From positions 1-64,000 of the forward strand of contig JAFXOV010000021.1 in assembly GCA_017528425.1 (NCBI GenBank): DNA of 64,000 bases, written 5' to 3'. Both the position numbers and the translations under genes were made by a program. Below the pieces are notes generated by a model. The model worked only from the letters and a program-made list of their open reading frames with translations. It was not told where the DNA came from and ran no database searches. The DNA is from Elusimicrobiota bacterium. Lineage in GTDB: Bacteria > Elusimicrobiota > Endomicrobiia > Endomicrobiales > Endomicrobiaceae. This document shows positions 16,303 to 24,975 of this stretch, piece by piece (the first letter of the stretch is position 1; each line of letters starts with the position of its first letter).

Positions 16303-17772
16303 TTATTTGTTTAACAGTTCGGTTAAAGTTTTGTTTACCATCTGCGGATTGGCTTTACCTTTGGATTTTTTCATTACGGCACCAACCAAAGCACCTATGG
16401 CAGATTTTTTACCTGACTTATAATCCGCAACTATTTTTGCATTTTCATCTATAGCTTCCTGGCAAACTTTTACAATTTCGCCTGCATCCGATATTTGAAC
16501 AAGACCTTTTTCTTTAACTATTACTTCAGGATCTTTGTTATCTTTAAACATATCTTCAAATATTGTCTTTGCTATTTTACCTGATATTGTTCCTTTAGAA
16601 ATAAGTATAACAAGCTTTCCGATATTTTCAGGTGAAATAGGGGATTCTTTTATTGTTAATTTTGAGTTGTTTAGTTTACCTAACAATTCCGTAATAATCC
16701 AGTTAGCAACTGTTTTAGCGGCTGCAGCCGGTTCCTTTGCACCTTTGTTAGCAGTGTTAAGTGCGGTTTCATAATAGTCTGCAAGAGCTTTATCGGATAT
16801 TATTATGTTTGTATCATATTCTGAAAGGCCCAAATCATTTATAAGTCTTGCTTTTCTTGCTTCTGGTAATTCCGGAATATTTTTCTTAATGTTATCTATA
16901 AATTCATCATCCAAGTTTACAGGTACCAAATCAGGATCAGGGAAATATCTGTAATCATGAGCATTTTCTTTAGATCTCATGGATTTTGTTACTTTCTCGT
17001 TAGGATCCCAAGTTCTTGTTTCCTGTATAACTCTGCCGCCGGATTCTACAATTTCAATTTGTCTCTCAACTTCATAGGAAAGAGCTTCTTGAACACCTGA
17101 AATTGAGTTCATATTTTTAAGCTCGGCTTTTGTTCCGAACTCTTTTTGACCGAAAGGTCTTATACTGATATTTGCATCACATCTGAATTTACCTTCTTCC
17201 ATGTTACAGTCGGATGCTTCAACATATTCAATTAAGTTTTTAAGAGATTCCAAATAAGCTGCCGCTTCTTGCGGAGATCTCATATCAGGTTCGGAAACGA
17301 TTTCCATTAGAGGTACACCTGTTCTGTTATAATCTGCCAAAGAATAATCAAGTTGACGGGATCCTATATCATGTATAAGTTTTCCTGCATCTTCTTCCAA
17401 ATGGATTCTTGTTATACCGATACTTTTTGTTTTACCGTCAACGGTAATATTTATTTTACCATGTTCACAAAACGGAAGTTCGTATTGAGATATTTGATAG
17501 TTTTTAGGTAAATCAGGATAAAAATATTGTTTTCTTGCAAATACGGATTTTTTGTTTATTGTACAATCCAAAGCAAGACCTGTCCTTACTATAAGTTCTA
17601 CAGCATGTTTATTTAATACCGGTAACACCCCTGGTTGTCCTGTGCAAACAGGGCAAATGTTTGTGTTAGGTTGTGAATGAAAATCCGTAGAACAATTACA
17701 GAAAATTTTCGTTTTTGTTTTTATTTGTGAGTGAACTTCAAGTCCTATAATTACTTCATATTTGTTATTCAT
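16303..17772 (-). CDS. gatB: Asp-tRNA(Asn)/Glu-tRNA(Gln) amidotransferase subunit B
   Basis: The 489-aa GatB has the N-terminal kinase-like domain with [12 protein letters not shown], the Cys pairs CNC and CPVCTGQPG (zinc site), LEEDAGKL and [16 protein letters not shown]. The helical YqeY/C-terminal tRNA-binding domain ends in [15 protein letters not shown]. It phosphorylates mischarged Glu-tRNA(Gln)/Asp-tRNA(Asn) before amidation with ammonia from GatA. It is the last gene of gatC-gatA-gatB. The presence of the complex suggests that Gln- and/or Asn-tRNA are made indirectly. Confidence 0.98.
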   Translation of the reverse strand: MNNKYEVIIGLEVHSQIKTKTKIFCNCSTDFHSQPNTNICPVCTGQPGVLPVLNKHAVELIVRTGLALDCTINKKSVFARKQYFYPDLPKNYQISQYELPFCEHGKINITVDGKTKSIGITRIHLEEDAGKLIHDIGSRQLDYSLADYNRTGVPLMEIVSEPDMRSPQEAAAYLESLKNLIEYVEASDCNMEEGKFRCDANISIRPFGQKEFGTKAELKNMNSISGVQEALSYEVERQIEIVESGGRVIQETRTWDPNEKVTKSMRSKENAHDYRYFPDPDLVPVNLDDEFIDNIKKNIPELPEARKARLINDLGLSEYDTNIIISDKALADYYETALNTANKGAKEPAAAAKTVANWIITELLGKLNNSKLTIKESPISPENIGKLVILISKGTISGKIAKTIFEDMFKDNKDPEVIVKEKGLVQISDAGEIVKVCQEAIDENAKIVADYKSGKKSAIGALVGAVMKKSKGKANPQMVNKTLTELLNK

Positions 17773-17792
17773 TTTTCTATATCCTCATACAA

Positions 17793-19256
17793 TTATATTT
17801 TTGGAAACTCTTTATGCCAAGCCGTAGCTTGTTCATAAGCATAAGCCGTTTTAAACATTGTTTGTTCATCAAACGGTTTAGCAAGTAATTGCATACCTAT
17901 AGGAATACCTTTTTGTGAAAAACCGCAAGGTAAACTCATGCCCGGTATAGCAGCTAAATTACAACTTATTGTAAATATATCCGACAAATACATTTGTAAA
18001 GGATCCGAGCTCTTTTCACCTATCTTAAATGCAGGTGTAGGAGCCGAAGGAGTAAGAATGATATCAACTTTTTCGAAAGCTTTTTCGAAATCTTGTTTAA
18101 TCAATGTTCTTACTTTTTGAGATTTTCCGTACAATGCATCATAATAACCTGCTGAAAGTGCATAAGTTCCAAGCATTATTCTTCTTTTAACTTCCGCACC
18201 GAAACCTTGTCCTCTTGATTTTTGGTATTCATCCAACAAGTTATTGCAATCTGCTCTGAAGCCGTATCTTACACCATCATATCTTGCAAGGTTAGCGGAT
18301 GCTTCGGAACAACAAATAATATAATAAACAGCAACTGCATAATCCGTGTGAGGTAAAGAAATTTCCACAAATTCTGCGCCTAAATTCTTATAAACTTCTA
18401 TTGATTTATCCAACGATGCTTTAACATCTGCATCTAAACCGTCTATGAAATATTCTTTAGGAAGTCCGATTTTTAAACCTTTAACTCCGTCTTTAATTGT
18501 AGAAAGATAGTTTGGTACGTCTATATTTATTGATGTTGAATCTTTTGTGTCGTGTCCCGCAATAACATTCAATAATAATGCACTGTCTTCAACCGTTTTA
18601 GACATAGGACCTATTTGGTCAAGAGAAGAAGCAAATGCTACGGCACCGAATCTGCTTACTCTGCCGTAAGTAGGTTTTACACCAACGATTCCGCAACAAC
18701 TTGCAGGTTGTCTTATAGAACCGCCGGTATCTGTTCCTAATGCTAAAGGAGCTGTCATTGCGCCTACTGCGGAAGCACTGCCGCCTGAAGAACCTCCGGG
18801 AATATGTTCCGTGTTCCAAGGATTCCTTGTAGTAAAAAATGCGGAATTTTCCGTTGATGAACCCATTGCAAATTCATCGAGGTTTGCTTTACCTACAAAT
18901 ACTGCACCTGCATCTTTTAATTTTGTAATAACCGTTGCATCGTAAGGTGCAATATAGTTTTCCAAAATTTTTGATGATGCGGTCATTCTGATATCTTTTA
19001 TTAAAATGTTATCTTTAATTGCTATAGGTACGCCTTCCAAAACACCTACATTTTCACCTTTAGCTATTTTATCATCGGATTGTTGTGCCTGCTTTAATGC
19101 ATAATCTTCACATACCGAAACATATGCTTTTATTTTAGGATCTACTTCTTTTATTCTTCCAAGAAAAGCTTTTGTTACTTCAACACTTGAAAGTTCTTTG
19201 CTTTTAATTTTTGCTGCAAGCTCTGTTGCAGTCATTTTTATTATATCACTATTCAT
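17793..19256 (-). CDS. gatA: Asp-tRNA(Asn)/Glu-tRNA(Gln) amidotransferase subunit A
   Basis: The 487-aa GatA is an amidase-signature enzyme that hydrolyses glutamine for the transamidase. The catalytic Lys lies in [10 protein letters not shown], the cis-Ser in the Gly/Ser-rich PGGSSGGSA, and the nucleophile Ser in [12 protein letters not shown]. The ATG at 19256 ([13 protein letters not shown]) is preceded by AAGGAAGG; a longer frame would run into the heptamer repeat between gatC and gatA and is rejected. The 50-nt gap from gatC is filled by that repeat. Confidence 0.98.
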   Translation of the reverse strand: MNSDIIKMTATELAAKIKSKELSSVEVTKAFLGRIKEVDPKIKAYVSVCEDYALKQAQQSDDKIAKGENVGVLEGVPIAIKDNILIKDIRMTASSKILENYIAPYDATVITKLKDAGAVFVGKANLDEFAMGSSTENSAFFTTRNPWNTEHIPGGSSGGSASAVGAMTAPLALGTDTGGSIRQPASCCGIVGVKPTYGRVSRFGAVAFASSLDQIGPMSKTVEDSALLLNVIAGHDTKDSTSINIDVPNYLSTIKDGVKGLKIGLPKEYFIDGLDADVKASLDKSIEVYKNLGAEFVEISLPHTDYAVAVYYIICCSEASANLARYDGVRYGFRADCNNLLDEYQKSRGQGFGAEVKRRIMLGTYALSAGYYDALYGKSQKVRTLIKQDFEKAFEKVDIILTPSAPTPAFKIGEKSSDPLQMYLSDIFTISCNLAAIPGMSLPCGFSQKGIPIGMQLLAKPFDEQTMFKTAYAYEQATAWHKEFPKI

Positions 19257-19269
19257 TGTTCCTTCCTTA

Positions 19270-19304
19270 ATTGTAAATTGTACATTGTACATTATACATT
19301 GTTG
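19270..19304. repeat. heptamer tandem repeat (ATTGTAC type, 5 units) between gatC and gatA
   Basis: Five consecutive 7-bp units are visible: ATTGTAA, ATTGTAC, ATTGTAC, ATTATAC, ATTGTTG. They fill the gatC-gatA spacer just before the gatA ribosome site. Adjacent units form TGTACA-type palindromes. Copy-number change would alter the spacing but not a reading frame. Confidence 0.85.
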
Positions 19305-19306
19305 TT

Positions 19307-19609
19307 TTAGTCTTCTAATTCCATAACTTTCTTAACTTTAAAAAAGTCGCCATCCTGCTCGGGTGCATTTTTAAACAATGCATCTATTGTTTCTTGAGAA
19401 CTTTTAACTACAACATCTTCTCTCCAAACATTTTCACTTGTCCCGCCGTGGCTTGTAGGTGCGATTGTTGAAGTATCAACTTCCTTTATTTTGTCGATAT
19501 AACCCAAAATAGAGCCAAGTTGTTTAACCAAGTTTTCTTTTTCCTTCTCTTCAAATTCCAATCTTGCAAGAGAAGCAACATAATCAACATCTTTTTTTGT
19601 TAATTCCAT
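19307..19609 (-). CDS. gatC: Asp-tRNA(Asn)/Glu-tRNA(Gln) amidotransferase subunit C
   Basis: The 100-aa GatC stabilises the GatA-GatB heterodimer. It has the family pattern: [14 protein letters not shown] near the N-terminus, a central helix ending [11 protein letters not shown], then [16 protein letters not shown] and the C-terminal [12 protein letters not shown]. The ATG at 19609 is preceded by AGGAGC with 5-nt spacing; an upstream extension of 7 codons is unsupported. It is the first gene of the gatCAB operon with its own promoter. Confidence 0.95.
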   Translation of the reverse strand: MELTKKDVDYVASLARLEFEEKEKENLVKQLGSILGYIDKIKEVDTSTIAPTSHGGTSENVWREDVVVKSSQETIDALFKNAPEQDGDFFKVKKVMELED

Positions 19610-19643
19610 ATTTGCTCCTAAAAAAAACAATAATTTATCTTAA

Positions 19644-19674
19644 TATTATACATAAGAAAAAATTGCTAAGCAAT
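19644..19674 (-). promoter_or_regulatory. gatC promoter overlapped by an inverted repeat with T-run
   Basis: Minus-strand TTGCTT (19672-19667), a 17-bp spacer and TATAAT (19649-19644) form a promoter. Its -35 lies in the inverted repeat AATTGC-TTA-GCAATT (19674-19660), which is followed on the minus strand by a T-run. The element could act as a weak terminator for the upstream PorV-TPR operon, as an operator, or both. Confidence 0.6.
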
Positions 19675-19732
19675 TTATTGTAACTAAATTTCTGCGAAAC
19701 GGCATATTATTTGATTAAATGATACCGAAGTA

Positions 19733-21508
19733 CTATTTGTCGTTCAAATGTTTAAGAGCATTGATTGCTCTTTGGTGGTTAGGATTTAATCTTAATGTAA
19801 GCTCAAACATTTTTTCCGCTTCGTAATGTTTTCCCTTAGCATAAAGGATTAACCCTTCTTTATATTTTTCGTCAGCCAACTTTTCATCTATTAAAACTTC
19901 TTCTTCTTTTTGTTCTTGTATATTTTTCTGTTCCGGTTTTGCAGTGTTTTTTAAAGTTTTCGTTATTTCTTTTACGGATTTATCTATATATTCTTTTGCC
20001 GACGAATAATAATTAAATGATGTGTTCGTATATTGTGATGTTTTTAGAAAACTTTGTAACTTTTCCATTTGTTTAATACATTCAACCCACTGTTTATTTT
20101 TATATAAAATTATTCCGTTTTTAAGTAAAGTGTTTGCCTCATATTCAAACTGCTTTTTCTTCTGTTCTTCCATTGTATTGGTTACTATTTCGTTAACTTT
20201 ATTATAATATTCCGTGACTTCTTTATTTTTATTATCGAATTGAAGATATTTCATCCACTCTTTTAAACATTGATCGTAGTTACCTTCGTAATAGTTTTTA
20301 TATCCGGACCAATATGCATACTCGTCAAAAGAACTTTCATAACTTGAAGAAGCTTTGTCTTTCATCAATTTTTTTATTTTATTGCAATAAATGTTCGGAG
20401 AATCATAACCGGGGTAATCTATTATAATTTTTTGCAATAAGTCCGTTGAATACAAGTATTGTTTTTTATTATAAAATTCTTTTGCTTTATCGAACATTTC
20501 TTGTGCTTGTTGTTGAGAAAGTTTATCTTGGTTTAAAGCTGCCTGTGCTTCTTTTTCAAATTCGTTTTTAGATTTTTGTTTTTTACCCCATCTGTATGCC
20601 AACGAAAATCTGTTTATTAAATCCAACTCGTTAAAATCTATGGAATAGTTTACCGTAAAGGCTGAAATATTTATACCGAAACCGGCAGTAATATGTTCGG
20701 GATAATAACCGCACCTTATTGCATATTTTTCTATAAATTTATATTCAATACCGGCAAAAAGTTCATTATAAGAATCTTCATTTTTCAAATCTAAAGATAA
20801 AGTTATTGTATCTTTCGTTTCAAATCTGTATATTACCGGTATTTCCATTAAAGTCGATATTCTGAATATATACTGAAAATCTTCTTTATATTCGTCAAGT
20901 TTTATTCCTGTACCAAAAATATTTTGCACGGATAGTCCGACACCGAACTTTGCCTGAGTATATTTTATATCGACATTATAAAAATATTTTGATAAACCTA
21001 TATCCATTGCAAATCCGCCATCCTTTTTTGCATATAAGTCATAATAAATATATTTTAAATTCACACCTATTGATGTATCTATCGGTTTTATTGTTGTTGC
21101 TGCCGCAAGAATATATGCCCATTGGTTTGTTTGAACTGTTTTTGGACTGTCAAAAGGATCTTTTCTTATTTCAATGTCTCCGCTTGCCAAATCTATAGCA
21201 GAAAAACCTAAAAACAAATTATCAAATAATCTGTAATTAATAGCTCCGGCATTATATGATGTTCCGTCAAACAAATTGTATCTTGATAAAGCCACATTAT
21301 TATAATCAAAATAAGATAAGAGTGATGCATTATGATATATTATTGAGGGATCATCTAAAGAATTCAGTGCAGTTTCCCCTTGAGAAAAGGCGGAAACAGA
21401 CGGTCCGTGAGAAAGAAAATTTTTTCTTGTTCCCGTAGCATATATATTTTGAAAAACAAATATTGATATTATTAAAACTAAAATTATTTTATTATTAATA
21501 ATCTGCAT
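19733..21508 (-). CDS. PorV/UPF0164-like outer-membrane protein with TPR C-terminus
   Basis: The 591-aa protein has a signal peptide (about 1-24), then a PorV/PorQ/UPF0164-type barrel over about 30-310, recognisable from SVSAFSQGETALNSLDDPSIIYHNAS and repeated aromatic beta strands. A charged hinge (KKQKSKNEFEKEAQAALNQ) and a C-terminal TPR region of about 270 residues follow, including KYKEGLILYAKGKHYEAEK. It may be an outer-membrane protein with a periplasmic scaffold. It overlaps the upstream FlgD-Ig gene by 25 nt, which suggests the two work together, as PorV does with T9SS-type cargo; that role is inference. Confidence 0.75.
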   Translation of the reverse strand: MQIINNKIILVLIISIFVFQNIYATGTRKNFLSHGPSVSAFSQGETALNSLDDPSIIYHNASLLSYFDYNNVALSRYNLFDGTSYNAGAINYRLFDNLFLGFSAIDLASGDIEIRKDPFDSPKTVQTNQWAYILAAATTIKPIDTSIGVNLKYIYYDLYAKKDGGFAMDIGLSKYFYNVDIKYTQAKFGVGLSVQNIFGTGIKLDEYKEDFQYIFRISTLMEIPVIYRFETKDTITLSLDLKNEDSYNELFAGIEYKFIEKYAIRCGYYPEHITAGFGINISAFTVNYSIDFNELDLINRFSLAYRWGKKQKSKNEFEKEAQAALNQDKLSQQQAQEMFDKAKEFYNKKQYLYSTDLLQKIIIDYPGYDSPNIYCNKIKKLMKDKASSSYESSFDEYAYWSGYKNYYEGNYDQCLKEWMKYLQFDNKNKEVTEYYNKVNEIVTNTMEEQKKKQFEYEANTLLKNGIILYKNKQWVECIKQMEKLQSFLKTSQYTNTSFNYYSSAKEYIDKSVKEITKTLKNTAKPEQKNIQEQKEEEVLIDEKLADEKYKEGLILYAKGKHYEAEKMFELTLRLNPNHQRAINALKHLNDK

Positions 21509-22656
21509 CTTTCGGTTTTACTTCCGCCGTTTGAATATTTTTTCTTCACTACACACAAATATGTCCCGTTATACAAAACATTACCGTTATCATCTTTACC
21601 GTTATAAACAAATTCGTTATTACCTTGTGAAAGGTTTTCTTTTACCGCATGATATATTTTGTCACCATATTCTGAATATATGTCAATTTCCGCCGTTCCG
21701 TCTTGCTGCATTTCAAAAAATATTCTCGTAGTTTGACCTTTTTGAGGATTAAACGGATTGGGAGCATTATAAACTTTCTTTATTTCACCTAATGTAACAA
21801 AATCAAAAGTTATTGGATTTAACATCTTTACCCCATACTGATTTTCAACCTCAACTTTCCAATAATATCTTGTTCTTGGAGAAAGATTTTCGGCAACATA
21901 AAAATTATCTGTAGCCAAATCGTATTGCTGCATGGAATTTTCGCCCGTTCCCAAAAACAAAGTATATTTTAATATATCGCTTTCAACACCTTTTGAAACA
22001 GACCAACTGAAATTTAAAGTTGTGTTTGGATTTCCTTTACCGTCCTCCAAATTAGGATTTAAATTTATAAAGGAGTGCGGTCTTTCACTTACAACAAAAA
22101 GTTTTGCGGGAGATATATATTCATTGGGATAATTTTCGTTATCGGCAACAACATAATATTCATAAGTACCGTAATCTAACGGCAATTCTAAACCGAATAA
22201 GTTGTTACCGGCTGAGCTAAAACTTTTTTCAATCCATGGGTCGGACGAACTTTGTTTCCTGTAATATAGTTTTGGATATCCTTCAGATATTTCGTTACCG
22301 TATTTATCATCATATTTGACTTGCAAATCAACATCGCTTTCACTTTTTATGCTGATTATATCTTTTATTTCATTTGATGCTATTAAAATGTTATAAGTAG
22401 TTGGTATGTAATCAAACAGTGTAAAATAAGATTGTTCTACCTGCTTTTCTTCCTGTGGATTTCCTTCTTCATATTTCAGTTCGGAAAGGCCGACATAATC
22501 TATATATGAATCAACATTCAGCCAGGCATTTTGTTGAGCAAACTCTGCAACTTTTTGTTCTATTTCGACTTCTTTTTCATCAACTGACATACTGCCGGCA
22601 TATATATTTGAAACAAATATTATTAGTGCTAGAATTATTAAACGAAAAAACTTCAT
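21484..22656 (-). CDS. secreted protein with FlgD-Ig/T9SS-CTD-like C-terminal domain
   Basis: The 390-aa protein has a signal peptide (MKFFRLIILALIIFVSNIYA), a polar N-terminal third, Ig/FN3-like beta domains in the middle (NFSWSVSK, RYYWKVEVEN), and a C-terminal FlgD-Ig-like module. That module starts YNAPNPFNPQKG and shows the strand pattern GTAEIDIYSEYGDKIY ... NGTYLCVVKKK. Such domains resemble type-A sorting domains of type IX secretion cargo. The ATG at 22656 is chosen because a longer frame would run backwards through tRNA-Pro. No ribosome site is visible: the start is only 15 nt beyond the tRNA 3' end. Confidence 0.75.
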   Translation of the reverse strand: MKFFRLIILALIIFVSNIYAGSMSVDEKEVEIEQKVAEFAQQNAWLNVDSYIDYVGLSELKYEEGNPQEEKQVEQSYFTLFDYIPTTYNILIASNEIKDIISIKSESDVDLQVKYDDKYGNEISEGYPKLYYRKQSSSDPWIEKSFSSAGNNLFGLELPLDYGTYEYYVVADNENYPNEYISPAKLFVVSERPHSFINLNPNLEDGKGNPNTTLNFSWSVSKGVESDILKYTLFLGTGENSMQQYDLATDNFYVAENLSPRTRYYWKVEVENQYGVKMLNPITFDFVTLGEIKKVYNAPNPFNPQKGQTTRIFFEMQQDGTAEIDIYSEYGDKIYHAVKENLSQGNNEFVYNGKDDNGNVLYNGTYLCVVKKKYSNGGSKTERCRLLIIK

Positions 22657-22670
22657 ATATATAAAAAAAG

Positions 22671-22744
22671 TCGGGGTGACTGGACTTGAACCAGCGACCT
22701 CTCCCACCCGAAGGGAGCGCACTAGCCAACTGTGCTACACCCCG
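22671..22744 (-). tRNA. tRNA-Pro (anticodon CGG)
   Basis: The 74-nt gene has acceptor stem CGGGGTG/CACCCCG, D-arm with AGCACAGTTGGCTAGTGC, anticodon arm CTCCC-TTCGGGT-GGGAG (anticodon CGG) and T-arm CTGGTTCAAGTCCAG. CCA is not encoded. It lies between merR and the FlgD-Ig gene on the same strand, so it is probably released from a polycistronic mRNA by RNase P and 3' processing. Confidence 0.96.
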
Positions 22745-22749
22745 ACCAA

Positions 22750-23091
22750 CTATTCCAGAATATCCAAAATTTCTTTTAATTCCTGTTTTATTTCTTCAAG
22801 AATCTTTGAATCGGAAACACTATGCTGTACAACATTAGACATATTTTTTCTTCTTCTGTCAACAGTAAGGCACTTTTTAACGCCTTCTATTGTGTACTTC
22901 TTATTATACAATAAATCTTTAATTTTTTTAATAAGCTCCACATCCAACGGAGAATACTTTCTTATTCCGGAATGTCTTTCAGGTTTTAACTGTTTAAATT
23001 CCGTTTCCCAATACCTTAATGTATGAGCGGGAATATCCGTTCTTTCGGAAACTTCACTTATGTTTAAATACTTTTTATCGGGTTCAAGCAT
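22750..23091 (-). CDS. MerR-family transcriptional regulator
   Basis: The 113-aa protein has an N-terminal MerR winged HTH (LNISEVSERTDIPAHTLRYWETEFKQLKPER, about residues 9-39) with the typical RYWE motif. The GIRKYSPLDVELIKKIKDLLY wing/helix follows, then a short coiled-coil dimerisation tail. There is no Cys-rich effector domain, so it is a minimal type. Its start overlaps the HU gene by 8 nt and it ends 5 nt before tRNA-Pro. The order HU/IHF-merR-tRNA-Pro is also known in Deltaproteobacteria. Confidence 0.88.
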   Translation of the reverse strand: MLEPDKKYLNISEVSERTDIPAHTLRYWETEFKQLKPERHSGIRKYSPLDVELIKKIKDLLYNKKYTIEGVKKCLTVDRRRKNMSNVVQHSVSDSKILEEIKQELKEILDILE

Positions 23092-23347
23092 TGAATATCT
23101 CTTTAGATTGTTTAAATTTTATTTTCTTTTTCGGCTCTATAAGTATCGATTCGCCGGTTTTTGGATTTCTGCCTTTTTTGGTTTGCGTAACCAACAAATT
23201 AAAACTGCCAAAGCCGGTTATAACAACTTTTTCCCCGTTTATTATAGCATTCAACATTTCTTCAAACAACTTGTTTACAACTATTGCCGCTTCTTTCTTT
23301 GACGGCATCAAAAGAGAAATTTTTTCTATTAAATCATTTTTTGTCAT
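23084..23347 (-). CDS. HU/IHF-family DNA-binding protein
   Basis: The 87-aa protein is a complete HU/IHF protomer. It has N-terminal helices (MTKNDLIEKISLLMPSKKEA), the GEKVVITGFGSFNL beta sheet, and the DNA-bending arm TKKGRNPKTGESILIEPKKK, with the GRNPxTG signature and the intercalating Pro. The tail is KIKFKQSKEIFNA. It bends DNA and shapes the nucleoid. IHF and HU cannot be separated by sequence alone, although the MerR neighbour is typical of IHF-alpha loci. It lies 14 nt after gpsA. Confidence 0.93.
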   Translation of the reverse strand: MTKNDLIEKISLLMPSKKEAAIVVNKLFEEMLNAIINGEKVVITGFGSFNLLVTQTKKGRNPKTGESILIEPKKKIKFKQSKEIFNA

Positions 23348-23361
23348 TTTATTTTTATTCC

Positions 23362-24354
23362 TTATTCCGCTTTGGGACTTCTCGTCATTAAATCGTACAC
23401 TGCTTTTTTTGCATCTTTGTTGTTGAATAAAACATCATAAACCTGATTTATTATCGGCAAATCCACATTTAATTTTTTACCTAACTGGTAAGCACTCATA
23501 CATGTTTTTACACCTTCGGCGACCATCTTCAATTCTTTTTCCGCTTGTTCCAATGTTTTACCTTTTGCCAACATTTCACCGAGATTTCTGTTTCTTGAAT
23601 GTTTGGAAAAACATGTAACCATTAAATCGCCCACGCCGGAAAGGCCGTAAAAAGTTTTTTCTTTCCCGCCTAAAGCAACACCTAAATTTATAAGTTCTAT
23701 CAACCCTCTTGAAATTATTGCTGCTTTTGTATTGTCACCGAAATTCAAACCGTCTATTATTCCTCCGGCAACGGCAAACACATTTTTAAGAGAAGCACCC
23801 AATTCTACACCTACAATATCGGGTTGAGTGTATACTCTGAAATAATCGTTCATAAACAAATCTCTGACTTTTATTGCAAGAGTTTCATCTTTTGATGCCG
23901 ATGTTACAGCCGTAGGTATTTGTTTTGATACTTCTTCCGCATGGCTCGGTCCGGACAATGCAACAATTTTATCTTTTGTATCGGGATAAATTTCTTCTAT
24001 TATCTGAGACACTCTTAACAACGTTTCGTTTTCTATACCCTTTGTTGCACTGATTATAAGTTTTTTACCCAAATCTATATTTAATTTTTTTATAGACATC
24101 ACTGTAGATCTTAAAAAATGAGACGGCACAACAAATAAAACCGCTTCCGTTTCTTTAACAACGTTTAAGTCGCTTGAGATCACAACCGTTTCGGGAATGG
24201 TTGCTCCGCCTATAAACGGAATAACTCTTTCCTTATCCAATTTTTCCGCAGCCTGTTTATTTATTTCCCAAAGATAAACCTGATGTCCGTTGTTTTCCAA
24301 CAAACATGCAAGTGTTGTTCCCCAAGAACCGGCACCTAAAACTGAAATTTTCAT
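23362..24354 (-). CDS. gpsA: NAD(P)H-dependent glycerol-3-phosphate dehydrogenase
   Basis: The 330-aa GpsA reduces dihydroxyacetone phosphate to sn-glycerol-3-phosphate for phospholipid synthesis. The Rossmann motif is MKISVLGAGSWGTTLA at the N-terminus. ISATKGIEN, SGPSHAEEV, LGASLKNVFAVAGG (catalytic Lys) and GLSGVGDLMVTC are family signatures. Length is canonical. It lies 13 nt downstream of plsY, which uses its product, so the two form a glycerolipid unit. Confidence 0.97.
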   Translation of the reverse strand: MKISVLGAGSWGTTLACLLENNGHQVYLWEINKQAAEKLDKERVIPFIGGATIPETVVISSDLNVVKETEAVLFVVPSHFLRSTVMSIKKLNIDLGKKLIISATKGIENETLLRVSQIIEEIYPDTKDKIVALSGPSHAEEVSKQIPTAVTSASKDETLAIKVRDLFMNDYFRVYTQPDIVGVELGASLKNVFAVAGGIIDGLNFGDNTKAAIISRGLIELINLGVALGGKEKTFYGLSGVGDLMVTCFSKHSRNRNLGEMLAKGKTLEQAEKELKMVAEGVKTCMSAYQLGKKLNVDLPIINQVYDVLFNNKDAKKAVYDLMTRSPKAE

Positions 24355-24367
24355 TTTTTACCCTCTA

Positions 24368-24973
24368 TTATTTTGTAGCTTTAGTCCCATAAATCTTGCT
24401 TTCCGTTCCGTTTAAAAGTCTTTTTATGTTACCGATATGACGGACTATAACTAAAATTGAAATTATACTTGCAAAAATTACTATCTCACGCATTGAATTC
24501 AAGAAATATAAACTTACAGGCAACATAACCGCTGCCATTATCGATGCAAGAGAAACATATCTAAACATTGCCAATACCATAACAAACACTAAAAAGCAAA
24601 TCAATATCGCCAACGGATTCAAAGCCAAAAACACCCCGCAACCCGTTGCTACGCCTTTACCGCCTTTAAAATTTAAGAATACGGTAAATATATGTCCGAT
24701 TATTGTAATAAATGCAACGGATATTATCAACAAACTGGAATCGGGATTTAATACCATTGTACAATATACTGGAATAAAACCTTTCAACAAATCCAATATC
24801 AATGTTAAAACACCTAACGGTTTACTTATTGATCTGTAAACATTTGTCGCACCTGTATTTCCGGAACCTATAGTTCTTATATCAACTTTTCCGAATACTT
24901 TTGCAATTATATATCCGAAAGGTATTGCTCCGCACAAGTACGCAAATAATAAATATAAAATTATTTTTAGCAT
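24368..24973 (-). CDS. plsY: glycerol-3-phosphate acyltransferase PlsY
   Basis: The 201-aa inner-membrane enzyme transfers acyl groups from acyl-phosphate to glycerol-3-phosphate. It has about five hydrophobic segments and the PlsY motifs YLCGAIPFGYIIAK, IGSGNTGATNVYR, FLNFKGGKGVATGCG and a C-terminal RHIGNIKRLLNGTESK. It starts 2 nt after the stop of der and precedes gpsA, consistent with cotranscription. Confidence 0.97.
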   Translation of the reverse strand: MLKIILYLLFAYLCGAIPFGYIIAKVFGKVDIRTIGSGNTGATNVYRSISKPLGVLTLILDLLKGFIPVYCTMVLNPDSSLLIISVAFITIIGHIFTVFLNFKGGKGVATGCGVFLALNPLAILICFLVFVMVLAMFRYVSLASIMAAVMLPVSLYFLNSMREIVIFASIISILVIVRHIGNIKRLLNGTESKIYGTKATK

Positions 24974-24975
24974 TT

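Noticed and set aside
22657-22722. N-terminal extension of the FlgD-Ig gene through tRNA-Pro
   Set aside because: The extra residues are a translation of the tRNA; the signal peptide begins at the ATG at 22656.
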